Numbered from the stretch's first letter, positions 9,121-20,608 are shown. The stretch is DNA of 64,000 nucleotides from Cavenderia fasciculata (GCF_000203815.1 NW_004457713.1:592889-656888), one strand, 5' to 3'. Notes: generated by a model from the sequence alone, not told the origin. Numbers and translations are program-made.

Positions 9121-11038
9121 ATGACTAGTAGTCTATTATTAAAGTTATCCAATCTATTACTATTACATATCATAAAAGAGATTGACAGTAATGTAGATAT
9201 AATATGTTTATTGTTTACTTGTAAAAAGTTATATCATAATAGTAGTAGTTTAAGAAGATCGATTCAGTTTAAAGGTATAGGAGCACCTATCACTGACAAG
9301 GGAAAGATATCGGAACAGTTTAAAATAACAGTCAATCAATATAACATCTTTTCATTTAAAGATATATTGGAGAATAGTGTATCTGATCAATGTGTCATAG
9401 TGTCTGACACGTTCTTCCATGTCGAAAAGTATCCCAAATGGATACGAGACCTTATCTCTTCAGCGAAAAGAGTTGACAAGAGTAACATTACGACTGCTTT
9501 GGTACATTATTTCTATCAACCAACATCAACACCGACTACCAGTATCTATGACATGGTATCTCTAGAGACACTATTCATTCAACATGAAAGAAACTCTCTA
9601 GATCTTGACCTTATCTCACAGTTACCCAATCTTGAAAGACTTGCGGTTTCTGCAATCGAGTTGAATAAGCTCAGTCCTCACACAACACTAAAGTCTCTAA
9701 AACTAGATTGAATGACTTTGTCAGAGATTTGAATTTAGATTAACAAAGTTTTCATCTCATAGATATTGTGTGACTGGGATACGGTCGGGTTTATTACCAA
9801 GCAGTCTGACATCACTCTCTCTAAGACTACAAGAGATACCACCAATAGATACATTCATTTCATTGACATTGTTGGTGAAATTAAAGATCGATATGGAAAA
9901 GATTTCAATGGTAGAGAGGAGTATATATAATAAGGATGGTTATAAACCATTCATCAATCTTGAAAGTATAACAACCCTAAAGACATTCAAATTTTGTGGG
10001 TATGGTGACAGAATGAATTATTACAAGTGTATAGAGATTAGTATTCCTTCTTCAATCAAGATACTTTTGCTCTCATCTGATATTATACAAATCTCATCAC
10101 AATGTATAATGCCACAATTGGAGAAATTGTATGTGGTACAAAAGACATTAATTGATGGAAAAGTTAGTCTAGTGTCATCATCACAGTCTCTCAAGAAACT
10201 AGTTATATATGATTGTTTTTATAAGATCCCAGTCAATATCATCATTCCATCGACTCTTGAAAGACTTACCATAAGAAAATTAATAGATTGTCAAGATATA
10301 CTTGGACGAGTTGTATTCCCACCATCACTCACTCATCTAACCGTCTTTGGAGACTATGAACCTGTCAAACTACCAGAATCACTCATCAAACTAAAACAAG
10401 AATTCAACAAACATGCAATGTCATATTCTCATCCAAACTTGAAAAAATTGGTTTGGATGACAAGAATAACTAGTCTTACTTTTAGAGGTCCAAAAATAGT
10501 TTTACCTTGTCCCATTATACCAAATATTGAAACACTCGATTTCGTTGATATCTTTTGGAGCCATACGATTGACTATATCCCACCAACCATCAAACATCTA
10601 TCTATGCGATTGGAAGTACCCCCTCAACCATGGTTAAGAGGTTATCCAATCTTTTCAATCACCTCTAGAATCACCGTACCTCAACAACAACCATCGCAAC
10701 CATGGTTACCATCCAATACAACTAATCTATCTTGCTTTTTGAGGGCAGAAAATTTTAAAGTGGCATTTAGATTGGATGAAATAATCAATCATACCAATGT
10801 TAGATATTTATCTATCACTACTTTTGACCGTACAACCAAACATTTTACAATTCAAAGATTGGACAGTGATAATAAGAATGTATTGGTATTGGAAACACAG
10901 ACACTTTTAGGTGGAATAATTACTCAACAAAGAAAATCAATCAACTGTCAACAACAACAACAACAATATGATCCAATTTATTTGTATTTTGATACTTACA
11001 ATAACAATCCATTTGAATTTAATTGGAGATATGCTTGA
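9121..11038 (+). pseudogene. F-box-like/LRR array member 4, disrupted in the middle
   Basis: The two halves match intact members: 9121-9711 codes the F-box-like start and first LRRs (ending TTLKSLKLD), and 9770-11038 resumes at TGIRSGLLPSSLTSLSLR and runs to the complete C-terminal block (FRLDEIINHTNVRYLSI, YDPIYLYF). Between them, where paralogues code DLGLDKFVSLTELTFK, the bases show several in-frame stops and an apparent deletion and frameshift (DLNLD can still be read in another frame). No convincing GT-AG intron restores the reading. It is a recent pseudogene or, less likely, a pair of truncated proteins; a sequencing error cannot be excluded, but more than one change is needed. Confidence 0.72.
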
Positions 11039-11160
11039 AAATACTATTCAAATATCCTCATGCACATACCAAAATAAAAAGAAACCAGTGCTTGCTTGCT
11101 TCAGTCTCACCCTAGTTTTTTTTTTGATTCATTGTGATAAGTTAATCATTTTAATTATTT

Positions 11161-13095
11161 ATGACCCAACTATTATCTTTATCTAATTTATTATTATTAC
11201 ATATCATAACAGATATTGAAGATAATGTAGATATAATATGTTTGCTGTTAACTTGTAAAAAGTTGTACAGTCAAAATAGTAATAGTTTAAGAGGATTGAT
11301 TAGATTTAAAGGATTAGAAGCAATCGATACTTACAAGAGAGAGATATCAGAACGGTTTAAAGCAACAATCAATCAATTCAATCTATCATCATTTAAAGAT
11401 ATATTAGAGAATAGTATATCAGATCAATGTGTCATTTTAAAAGACATTGGTAATCTCGATGACTATCCAAAATGGGTACAACAACGCATCACTACAAATA
11501 ACAGAGTTGACAAGAGTAACATTAAAACAGTTTTGGTTAGAGATTATAAAACTACGTCACTTCCGTCTATCTATGAAGAGATACCATCAATCGAGACATT
11601 AATCATTGACGGCCCTACTGATTATGCAGTTGTTGATCTTACCTCTATTTCACTCTTGCACCATCTCCAACATCTTTTAGTTTGTGCGCACCAGCTAGAA
11701 TTAGGTCCACACACAACACTCAAGTCTCTAACACTAGAAAACGGCAATACGTACCTTCTTGACTTGGGATTAGATACATTCGTATCGCTGACAGAGCTGA
11801 CGCTCAAGGATCATTGGGCGTCTGGACTGGAACAAGGTCTCTTACCAAGCAGTCTTACATCACTCACTCTAAGAATGATGGATATACCTCCACTGGATAC
11901 ATTCCTTTCATTGACATCACTAGTTAAACTAGATATAGATATGAAAAGGGTGACAACAAACAATGAAGACAAGGAAGATCTGTCATCCATCAATCTCGAA
12001 AGTTTGACCAACCTCAAGACACTTACAATCAGAGACCAAAGGGGAGATAGAGACATCAACTACGAGATTATTACACCCCCGTCAATCAAGATACTCACTC
12101 TCTCGTCTAATTGCCTACAAATCCCACTGAGATGTGTCATACCACATTTGGAGGAATTCAATGTCCGTCAAAACCTATTGATCGATGGAAAAGTTAATAT
12201 GTATCCATCGATAAAGAAACTCGTTATATACAATTTCTATGAACCCTTGCCATCTAATATCGTCATCCCATCGACTGTCGAAAAGCTAAACATATATAAA
12301 ATCAAAACTCGAGATAATCGAAACGTCAATATACTTGGACAGGTTGTATTCCCACCAACACTCACTCATCTAAGAATCTCTGGAGACTGGGAGCATGTTA
12401 TCCTACCAGAATCACTCATCAAACTAAATCTGACATTTGACCAAGCTACTTCAATCTCAATTGGCCACCTCGTCCATTTGAAACATTTGGTTTGGAGATC
12501 ATGTGATTCAACATCTCTAGTGTTGCCATCCTCCTATCCACCCAATCTTGAAACACTCGATATCATCGATATTGCTGATGCTGATATTATTAATACGATT
12601 GACTACATACCACCAACCATCAAAAATTTGTCTATACGTTTGACAAAACCAACAGACAAACAGATTTTAGAGACACATGGTTATCCTATCTTTTCAATTA
12701 GTTCAAGAGTCAAAACAACCAATAATCAATCACAACCACAGCAACAACAACTGTGGTTACCATCCAATATAACTCATCTAACTTGTTTAATATTGATTGA
12801 ATCAAGGGCAGCATTTAGATTGGATGAAATAATCAATCATACCAATGTTAGATATTTATCTTTAGATACATACACTACATCTTTACATTTTACAATTCAA
12901 AGATTGGACAATAACAACAACAATGTATTGATATTGGAAAAAGATACTCTTCAAGGTGGAATAATCACTCAAAGAATATCAATCAACTCCCAACAACAAC
13001 AACAACAATATGATCCAATTTATTTATATATAAATAAATCCATTTTCTCTCCATTATTATTTCATTGGAGATATGAATCGATGAATGACAATTAA
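11161..13095 (+). CDS. F-box-like/LRR array protein 5
   Basis: Single-exon gene of 644 residues, 122 bases after the disrupted member. It starts MTQLLSLSNLLLLHIITDIE, the most typical F-box-like N-terminus in the array. Repeats include GLLPSSLTSLTLRMMDIPPL, SIKILTLSSNCLQIPLRC and PPTLTHLRISGDWEHVILPE. The Gln spacer (SQPQQQQLWLPSNITHLTC) precedes the C-terminal block FRLDEIINHTNVRYLSL, NVLILEKDTLQGGIITQR and YDPIYLYI. There is no membrane segment. The 'AFRLDEIINHTNVRYL' element is nearly invariant across the array while the LRR faces vary, as expected if the repeats bind different partners; that interpretation is inference. Confidence 0.85.
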   Translation: MTQLLSLSNLLLLHIITDIEDNVDIICLLLTCKKLYSQNSNSLRGLIRFKGLEAIDTYKREISERFKATINQFNLSSFKDILENSISDQCVILKDIGNLDDYPKWVQQRITTNNRVDKSNIKTVLVRDYKTTSLPSIYEEIPSIETLIIDGPTDYAVVDLTSISLLHHLQHLLVCAHQLELGPHTTLKSLTLENGNTYLLDLGLDTFVSLTELTLKDHWASGLEQGLLPSSLTSLTLRMMDIPPLDTFLSLTSLVKLDIDMKRVTTNNEDKEDLSSINLESLTNLKTLTIRDQRGDRDINYEIITPPSIKILTLSSNCLQIPLRCVIPHLEEFNVRQNLLIDGKVNMYPSIKKLVIYNFYEPLPSNIVIPSTVEKLNIYKIKTRDNRNVNILGQVVFPPTLTHLRISGDWEHVILPESLIKLNLTFDQATSISIGHLVHLKHLVWRSCDSTSLVLPSSYPPNLETLDIIDIADADIINTIDYIPPTIKNLSIRLTKPTDKQILETHGYPIFSISSRVKTTNNQSQPQQQQLWLPSNITHLTCLILIESRAAFRLDEIINHTNVRYLSLDTYTTSLHFTIQRLDNNNNNVLILEKDTLQGGIITQRISINSQQQQQQYDPIYLYINKSIFSPLLFHWRYESMNDN

Positions 13096-13194
13096 ATAAT
13101 AATATTAATCATAAGCAGAGAGTATTTAAATTATATTATAGTATAGTATCCTCTTCCCTCTAAATACCTCTCCAAGTTCCCTTTTCTGCAGATG

Positions 13195-14215
13195 ACAGTT
13201 TAAAGGTATAGAAGCAATCAATTTCGAGTGGCACTTGTCACATCAGTTTAAGGCAACAGTCAATCGTTTCAAACTATCATCATTATAGATATATTGGAGA
13301 ATAGTATTTCGAATCAACGTGTCATAGTGTCAGATATCATAAACCGCTGTCTCTATGACTATCCCCAATGGATACAAGACCGCATCACTTCAAATAACAG
13401 AGTTGACAAAAGTAACATACCAATTAGTATTGGACTGGGTATCTTACCAATTAGTCTGACATCACTCACAATGAAAATGCAACAGGTACCTCCACCAGAT
13501 AAATTCCTTTCATTGACATCACTAGGCTAGTCCGTCAATGCCAATTGATCGATGAAAAAGTCCGTCTGTACCCATCGATAAAGAACCTAGATATTTACCA
13601 ATTCCGTACAACCTGGCCATCCAATCTCATCATCCCAGCCACTGTCGAAAAGCTAAGCATCAGAATTCTTTATGATCATGGAAATAAACAAGTCATGTTC
13701 CCGCCATCACTCAATCATCTAACCATCTGGGAATACAATTGTACCATTGATCGAAACTACCATTCTATCGAAACTACCAGAATCACTCATCAAACTACAT
13801 ATGACATTTGACAAAGCTACTTCACTGGCTCACCTAGTTCATTTGAAAGAACTGGTTTGGAAACCAACTAACCCAACAAATCCAGTGTTTCCATCCTCCT
13901 ATCCACCCAATCTTGAAACACTCAACCTCAGCGAGATCTATGGGTGGGCTGATATTAGTCCCATCATTGACTACCAGAAACCATTAAATGTCTATCTATT
14001 AGATTGGAAAAACAGGCCAATGTACAACCGGTTTTAAATACATATATCTTTGGTCAAAAGAGACCTCAAACCTTTTCAATTCGTTCTAGAATCAAGCTAA
14101 TGATCTACCCCAATCAAAATGGTTACCTTCCAACACTACAATCACTCAAAGAAAATCAAATAATAGTCAACAACAACAACAATATGATCCGATTTATTTA
14201 TATTATAAAAATTGC
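13195..14215 (+). pseudogene. decayed F-box-like/LRR array member 6
   Basis: A chain of short collinear matches to intact members in shifting frames: FKGIEAI near 13200, LENSISNQRVIVSD at about 13294, GILPISLTSLTMKMQQVPPP to 13530, LIIPATVEKLSIR and FPPSLNHLTI at 13620-13730, LPESLIKLHMTFDKATS at about 13780, SYPPNLETLNL near 13900 and a last Gln-Gln-Tyr-Asp-Pro trace at about 14170-14200. The F-box-like start is absent and there are several deletions and stops. It is clearly non-functional as a family member. Confidence 0.8.
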
Positions 14216-14391
14216 GATTCGGGATATGATTACAACTAAAAAAAAAAATAAACCAAACAAATATACTTACAAGTATATTTTCTTTCTTTTTATTTTTTTG
14301 AATTTTTCTTTTCCCAAATCCATGAGAAAATAGATAAATTCAAAACACATTATCATGGCTGTGGAGTGAACGAAGATTAATTTTAATTATA

Positions 14392-16356
14392 ATGTCTCTA
14401 TTACAGTTATCTAATTTATTATTATTACATATCATAACAAAGATTGAAGATAATGTAGATATAATATGTTTATTGTTAACTTGTAAAAAGTTATTTAAAA
14501 ATAGTAGTGGTTTAAAGAGATCGATTCAGTTTAAAGGTATAGGAGGAACACCTATCGAGTTGATGAATGGGTACTTGCTAGGACTGCTAAAAGCAACAGT
14601 CAATCAATTCAACTTATTATCATTTAAAGATATCTTGGAGAATAGTATCTCTGATCAGTGCGTCATAATATACAATCTAAGTGACTATCCCAAATCGATA
14701 CAACAACGACTCTCATTAAAGAACAGAGTCGACAAGAGTAAAATTACAACAGCTTTGGTAGATTATAAATCGACATCACTACAGTCTATCTATGATGATA
14801 TACCATCATCAATCGAGACACTATTCATTAACAGAGATTGCGACCCTGATCGTGATTTCACAGCACAAATCGTTTACTCTGGTTACGACACCAAAGATGT
14901 CGATCTTGGTAGTATCTCACTGTTACCGAATCTTCAAAGACTTGATGTTTCTGCACGCAATGTGAAGCTCAGTCCTCACACATCACTCAAGTCTCTAACA
15001 CTATGCTACTATGGTATAATTCCTCTCCAAGACTTGTCGTTACACAAATTCGTATCACTGACACAGCTGACGTTTGAAGAATGTTTTGTGTCTGGCCCGA
15101 TCGGACCGGGTCTCTTGCCAAACAGTCTGACGTCACTCACTCTGCACCTGACAGAGGTACCTCTTCGAGACACATTCATTTCGTTGTCATCGTTGGTTAA
15201 ACTAACACTAGAGATTGAAACTGAAAAGATTCCAAAAGCAGAGAGGAGTTTGTCGAGAAAAGAGGAAGATCACCCAGCCATCAATCTCGAAGGTTTATGT
15301 AACCTCAAGACACTTTTACTTCATGGATATATCAAGTTGTTGGAAAGACATGACAGTAACAAAAGAGTCGAGATTACAGTCCCTCCTTCACTCGAGATAC
15401 TCTCTCTTCAATTCGATTGTGTAGAAATCCCACATCGATGTGTAATGCCACATTTAGAGAAACTATATATTCTACAAAGAATATTGATTGATGGAAGAAT
15501 TAGTCTGTCAACATGCAAGTCTCTCAAGAAACTTGTTCTTTGTAATAGTTTTCAAAAAATGCCGGCGGATCTTACCATCCCATCGACTGTCGAAAGGCTG
15601 ACCATCCGTAAAATAAATACAAGTCCTAGAAATATGCTTTCACAAATGGTATTACCACCATCACTCACTCATCTCTCTGTCTGGGGAGACTACGAACCAA
15701 TCAAACTACCAGACTCTCTAGTCAAACTAAAACAAGAATTCCATAATGATACAGTCTCTCAAGTCATTCAACTAGGTCATTTGAAGAAACTGGTTTGGGT
15801 ATCAGCAGTCAAAGATTTATGGGTGTTGATCAAAGATAGACGCGATCTAAAGTTACCACCATCCTATCCACCCAATCTTGAAACACTCAATCTGTTTCGT
15901 GTCTCTGAAGACTATACGATTCAAGTACCACCAACCATCAAAAATTTGGGTCTTCGGTTGACACTACAACCTGGCGTGGCAAGGTCACATACATATGGGT
16001 ATCCAATCTTTTCAATCAGTTTTAGGGTACCCAAAGATCAACCACAATGGTTACCACCCACTACAACAGAGTTAACTTGCATACTTTGGAATGAACAAAG
16101 AGCAGCATTTAGATTAGACGAAGTAATCAACCATACCAATGTTAGAGATTTAACAATCTCTTTTGCCTCTCAAACCTTACAATTTACAATTCAAAGATTG
16201 GACGCTGAAAATAAGAATGTATTGGTATTGGAAAAAGAGACACTTCAAGGTGGAATCATCAGAAGAGACAAGACTGTCAATCAACACTATGATCCAATTT
16301 ATTTATATTTAGGTCAATCCTCCTACTCTCCATTTGATATAAGTTGGAGATATTAA
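14392..16356 (+). CDS. F-box-like/LRR array protein 7
   Basis: Single-exon gene of 654 residues starting MSLLQLSNLLLLHIITKIED. It carries the whole family plan: F-box-like region (1-45), DILENSISDQCVI linker (about 80), repeats such as GLLPNSLTSLTLHLTEVPLR and PPSLTHLSVWGDYEPIKLPD, and the C-terminal block FRLDEVINHTNVRDLTI, NVLVLEKETLQGGIIRR and YDPIYLYL. It differs from its siblings in lacking the glutamine spacer: FRVPKDQPQWLPPTTTEL is short, and the late QRKSINSQQQQ segment is replaced by RRDKTVNQH. This shows the CAA tracts are dispensable. Probably cytosolic; function otherwise unknown. Confidence 0.85.
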   Translation: MSLLQLSNLLLLHIITKIEDNVDIICLLLTCKKLFKNSSGLKRSIQFKGIGGTPIELMNGYLLGLLKATVNQFNLLSFKDILENSISDQCVIIYNLSDYPKSIQQRLSLKNRVDKSKITTALVDYKSTSLQSIYDDIPSSIETLFINRDCDPDRDFTAQIVYSGYDTKDVDLGSISLLPNLQRLDVSARNVKLSPHTSLKSLTLCYYGIIPLQDLSLHKFVSLTQLTFEECFVSGPIGPGLLPNSLTSLTLHLTEVPLRDTFISLSSLVKLTLEIETEKIPKAERSLSRKEEDHPAINLEGLCNLKTLLLHGYIKLLERHDSNKRVEITVPPSLEILSLQFDCVEIPHRCVMPHLEKLYILQRILIDGRISLSTCKSLKKLVLCNSFQKMPADLTIPSTVERLTIRKINTSPRNMLSQMVLPPSLTHLSVWGDYEPIKLPDSLVKLKQEFHNDTVSQVIQLGHLKKLVWVSAVKDLWVLIKDRRDLKLPPSYPPNLETLNLFRVSEDYTIQVPPTIKNLGLRLTLQPGVARSHTYGYPIFSISFRVPKDQPQWLPPTTTELTCILWNEQRAAFRLDEVINHTNVRDLTISFASQTLQFTIQRLDAENKNVLVLEKETLQGGIIRRDKTVNQHYDPIYLYLGQSSYSPFDISWRY

Positions 16357-16488
16357 ATACAAAATAAAATAAAATACTCATTTACAACTATATATTATAT
16401 CTTGTGCTTTTTGATCTTTAATTTTTTTTAGTACCTTTTCAACCATCTTTTTTTCTCTTTTGATTTCATTTTAATATTATCTCTCTCA

Positions 16489-18375
16489 ATGTCTATTTTT
16501 AAGCTATCTAATTTATTATTATCAAAAATCATTTTATCTATTGATGATAATGGAGATATAATATGTTTATTGTTAACTTGTAAACGGTTGTACAGTCAAA
16601 ATAATAGTAGTGTTAGAAGATCGATTCAATTTAAAGGTATCAAACCGATCAAAGACAATGGGCAGCAATCACTACGGTTTAGAGTAACATTCAATCAATT
16701 CAAACTACTGTCATTTAATGATATATTGGAGAATAGTGTATCAGATCAATATGTTATATTACCTGATGTATACTATCTCAGCGAGTATCCAAAATGTATA
16801 CAAGACCGTATCTCTGCAAACAGAGACAATATAAAAGGGATTTCAACTGCTTTGGTTAATCATGACAGATCAATTGTATCAGCAAAGAAACTTTGTGACA
16901 AGACATGGGCGACTCTCTACAAAATGTCATCTATAGAGACACTATTCATCAATCACCAAGACGTGCTGGATCTTGGTTCAATCTCGCTCTTGCCCAATCT
17001 ACAAAGACTTTCAATGAATGCAACAAAGTTGAATCTCGGTCCTCACCCTTTTCTCAAGTATCTGACATTAGACATCGCCACTCTATGCCCTCTTGGTGAC
17101 TTGGGATTGGATAAATTCGTATCGCTGACTGATCTATCCTTTAAGAATTATTTTGTGACGGATGTATCGGGTCTATTATTACCAAGCAATCTGACATCAC
17201 TCACACTCAGACTACAAGAGATACCTCCACCAAATGCATTCCTTTCATTGACATCACTCGTAAAACTAAAGATCTACCTCAGATGGCAGCCAACAATAGA
17301 ACAACGATGTTGCATTGATCTCCAAAGTTTATGCAACCTAAGGTCATTCATGTTTTGTGAAGTTTCCAACCCAACAGAGTACAATGAAAACTTTCCCGAG
17401 ATTATAGTCTCTCCTTCAATCAAGATACTTCATCTCTCGTCCGATTACGTACAAATCCCATCTCAGTGCAGATTACCACTGTTGGAGAAATTAAATGTAA
17501 ATCACAGGCTGTTGGCCGATGAAAAAGTCAGTACTATACTATTGTCATCACCTAAGATAAAGGAACTAGTTATTAGTAGCCATTGTTTAGAACCTATTCA
17601 AGCCAATATCATCCCACCCACCATCGAAAAGCTAACAATACTTAAATACACAAAGAGAATTATTCTTGACCAAGTTGTATTACCACCATCTCTTACTGAT
17701 CTAACCATATTGGGACCCTACGAACCAATCAAACTACCCAAATCACTCATCAAACTAAGACAGGAACTACAGCAAACATTCGACCAAGATGCTTTGGTCT
17801 CACTTTCTCAACATGTTGATTTGAAAGAACTGGTTTTGATATCAGAAAAAGATAAAATAGTTGTTCTACCATCACCCTATCCACCCAATCTTGAAACACT
17901 CAACCTTGTTGAAATCTTTGGCGACCATACTATTCAAGTACCACTAACCATCAAGTATCTTTCTATACGTTTAAAACGAACCCCAAACACTTTTATCTAT
18001 TCAATCAGTTCTCGGATCACTGACCCCATCATCTCGCAGCAATGGCTACCAATGAATACTACTCATTTAACATGCACATTCACCCATCACTTGAGGATTT
18101 CATTTAGATTGGATCAAGTAATCAATCATACCAGCGTTACAAATTTATATCTAATTCCTTCTGATCAATATATAACTTTTCATTTTACAATTCAAAGATT
18201 GGACAGTGATAATAAGAATGTATTGGTATTTGAAAAACATACACTACAAGGTGGAATAATCACTCAAAGAAAATCAAATAATAGTCAACAACAACAACAA
18301 TATGATCCAATTCTTTTAAATTTTGAAAACCATTCTAACAATCCATTTCAATTAAAATGGAATTTTAGTCAGTAA
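16489..18375 (+). CDS. F-box-like/LRR array protein 8
   Basis: Single-exon gene of 628 residues and the last of the array, 132 bases after member 7. It begins MSIFKLSNLLLSKIILSIDD, which is closest to the LSNLLLSKII form widespread in dictyostelid F-box-like repeat proteins. Repeats include LLLPSNLTSLTLRLQEIPPP and PPSLTDLTILGPYEPIKLPK. The C-terminal block is the most divergent of the array (FRLDQVINHTSVTNLYL) but keeps FTIQRLDSDNKNVLVFEK and LQGGIITQRK. The Gln spacer is nearly absent. The next gene is on the other strand and converges with only 46 bases between stop codons. Confidence 0.85.
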   Translation: MSIFKLSNLLLSKIILSIDDNGDIICLLLTCKRLYSQNNSSVRRSIQFKGIKPIKDNGQQSLRFRVTFNQFKLLSFNDILENSVSDQYVILPDVYYLSEYPKCIQDRISANRDNIKGISTALVNHDRSIVSAKKLCDKTWATLYKMSSIETLFINHQDVLDLGSISLLPNLQRLSMNATKLNLGPHPFLKYLTLDIATLCPLGDLGLDKFVSLTDLSFKNYFVTDVSGLLLPSNLTSLTLRLQEIPPPNAFLSLTSLVKLKIYLRWQPTIEQRCCIDLQSLCNLRSFMFCEVSNPTEYNENFPEIIVSPSIKILHLSSDYVQIPSQCRLPLLEKLNVNHRLLADEKVSTILLSSPKIKELVISSHCLEPIQANIIPPTIEKLTILKYTKRIILDQVVLPPSLTDLTILGPYEPIKLPKSLIKLRQELQQTFDQDALVSLSQHVDLKELVLISEKDKIVVLPSPYPPNLETLNLVEIFGDHTIQVPLTIKYLSIRLKRTPNTFIYSISSRITDPIISQQWLPMNTTHLTCTFTHHLRISFRLDQVINHTSVTNLYLIPSDQYITFHFTIQRLDSDNKNVLVFEKHTLQGGIITQRKSNNSQQQQQYDPILLNFENHSNNPFQLKWNFSQ

Positions 18376-18421
18376 TAAATAAATTAATTTATTATATTTA
18401 ATTTATTATATTTAATTTAAT

Positions 18422-19987
18422 TTACAAAGCCTTTTGATAAATGAATCGATTTGAATGATATCGATAGGGCCAATTAAAAGAAGGATAGATATTATATAGA
18501 TTGTGTGTTGATGATATACATTGGATTGATTGATTATTGGTTTGAATGGAATGTAAAAAGGCAGATGGTGTAAACTCTAAATCGTCAGAGTTGTTGTTGT
18601 CTGATCCACCAATATATTGAGGTAAAGTGGAGGGGGATGATGATCGTCTAGAACGTCTTGTATGTAACCTAATAACAAGGTTGAGAAGTTTACTATTCTC
18701 CTCAATGTAGTCTTGGTATTCCTCGGCCATGGTCGATATGATAAGAGTGGTGATATTGGATTTGGCGGCATCCAATCGAATGAGAGCCGATTCGTCACAC
18801 TTTAAGACGGGCACGTTGATGGCCAGTTTAAAATCATTTGGCATAAGAGTCATATCGTACATCCAATGCACCTTGACCAACGACCGATTAAAAGCAATCA
18901 GTGACTGCAAGTTGATTAGGTCGACGCGTGCCTGGTCGTAGGTCGAGCCCTGTGTAAACAGTGGTGTGGTAATGTGGGTGAGGCTGGTACACGAGGTGAG
19001 GAAAAGTGTGTAAAAGAGATGGCTAGACATGGGAGACACGCGTATCCAGTCTTTGAGAGGTGGGACGGCAGACCCTCCACTCACTTGACCTAGACTATTC
19101 ACATGTTGACCAATCGGGAATAAATGTGGGGGTAGACGAACAACACCTATACGAACACGACGCAATGCTTTAAACTGACCAAGCAACGAATAGAGATCCG
19201 ATGTGATGGCATAGTCTGTACCGCCAACCGTAATGTCAAGCCTCTTTAAATTGGCACGGAATGGAGCAAGTGACAATGTGTTTTTGAGTTGCTGCAAAAA
19301 GACGTGGCTCACCGAATTGATACGTGACGATGTCTCGGGTACCGCAGCGTTCAACTTGATGGTTGTCAATGTGTTTTGATTGGTTTGCAACAACAACATG
19401 AGCATTGACGTGTCATATCCACTCTGTGAAATACACAAACTCGTCAATTGAATGGTTGGATTACGAATCATACTGTCCATGTCAACCGGCAACACTGGTA
19501 CACTCCATTTCGTAGTATCGATTGACAAGCGAGTCAAATTGATATTCTTCATTGTCAACATTCTTCCCATACTCGATATTTGATTTGCCTTTAATGTTTG
19601 ATCGTATTGACTTGCTATTACATTTAATGTATGTATCTTTTCTAGTATTCCACTTGTTGTATTCTTGTTGTTGTTGTTGTTGTTTTGATCAATATCCAAA
19701 CTTGATAGATATAATATTCTAAGGGTATAAAATGATGTAGTCAATGTTGATATACGTTTATAGGGACAGTATTTGTTGGTCAAGTGTCTTTCAATGTCTA
19801 AATAGAGGTCAACTGCTTGTCTACAGTTAATCTCGTTTCTACCCAACACCATTTCACTCAACAATGACTGAACGATCAACAAATGACTAGATGATACCAA
19901 TGCCAAAGATAATCTCCATTTCCTACTACCCAATTTATAATCAACCACCAATTGTAATATCTCTTTTTGAATTGCAAAACTGTTCAT
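18422..19987 (-). CDS. LRR-like protein of unknown function
   Basis: Single-exon gene of 521 residues with different base composition and no sequence similarity to the neighbouring array. Its start (FAIQKEILQLVVDYKLGS, then LSLALVSSSHLLIVQSLLS) resembles a divergent F-box helix pair as in other dictyostelid 'lost F-box' proteins. Residues about 110-330 have leucine-rich segments such as ILYLSSLDIDQ, LTRLSIDTTKW, LTSLCISQSGYDTSMLMLLL and LKRLDITVGG. A short Asn run (about 103-108) and a Ser/Arg-rich patch (RRSRRSSSPS, about 445) are low-complexity inserts. No signal peptide or membrane segment is seen. The function is not known; I give only the LRR-like fold, with moderate confidence. Confidence 0.7.
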   Translation of the reverse strand: MNSFAIQKEILQLVVDYKLGSRKWRLSLALVSSSHLLIVQSLLSEMVLGRNEINCRQAVDLYLDIERHLTNKYCPYKRISTLTTSFYTLRILYLSSLDIDQNNNNNNKNTTSGILEKIHTLNVIASQYDQTLKANQISSMGRMLTMKNINLTRLSIDTTKWSVPVLPVDMDSMIRNPTIQLTSLCISQSGYDTSMLMLLLQTNQNTLTTIKLNAAVPETSSRINSVSHVFLQQLKNTLSLAPFRANLKRLDITVGGTDYAITSDLYSLLGQFKALRRVRIGVVRLPPHLFPIGQHVNSLGQVSGGSAVPPLKDWIRVSPMSSHLFYTLFLTSCTSLTHITTPLFTQGSTYDQARVDLINLQSLIAFNRSLVKVHWMYDMTLMPNDFKLAINVPVLKCDESALIRLDAAKSNITTLIISTMAEEYQDYIEENSKLLNLVIRLHTRRSRRSSSPSTLPQYIGGSDNNNSDDLEFTPSAFLHSIQTNNQSIQCISSTHNLYNIYPSFNWPYRYHSNRFIYQKAL

Positions 19988-20608
19988 CCTAGCCTCGATC
20001 TCTCTAATAACTAATTACAAATACAAATATATTTTATATATATACAAATAATAATAATAATAATACAATGAATGAGTGTGAGTTATATTATAATACAAAT
20101 ACAGATAAAGAATACAGATATAGATAGAGATGATGAAGATGCCTTTAACCACTTCCACAAGTACTTAACAGGGTGGGTGGGTGATGATGCAAGCTCCTAA
20201 AAGAAGAAGTGATGAGGGTAGTACTGGGATGGGAGGATAAGAATGATAAACTAAAGGTGGTCGAAGCTAGAAACACGAGAACTTTTCTGTGAAACCGCTT
20301 GATCACCCGACGCCCTGGGTCTGGGTGGGTTTGCAGATGAACTTTTTTTTTTTTTTTGATGGGTTTGCGATTGCAGATGAACATGCTTTTGCTTACTTTG
20401 ATTTAATCCTCTATTATCTGACGCATTTCAGCTATAAAACAGAGGTGGGATGGAACAAATATAATAAAAGTTAATGAAAAAAAGGTTGTTGTCGATTTAT
20501 TATAATTAATGTATTATTGTTAGTAAAAAAAAATATTTAATTAAATATATAGGATTGTGATTTGTTGTGTGAATAATGTTGTGATGATTATTATTATTAT
20601 TAATTTGT
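19988..20608. other. intergenic
   Basis: Region between the 5' end of the LRR-like gene and the 3' end of the giant surface-protein gene, both on the minus strand. It contains (AAT)n near 20048-20066, a T15 tract at 20344-20358 and a somewhat GC-richer patch at 20150-20350. An open frame on the minus strand (20145-20384) has no supporting features. Confidence 0.5.

Noticed and set aside
20145-20384. Minus-strand open frame of 79 residues
   Set aside because: Mostly Ser, Thr, His and Lys from simple sequence, with no homology signal. The neighbouring T15 tract suggests non-coding sequence.
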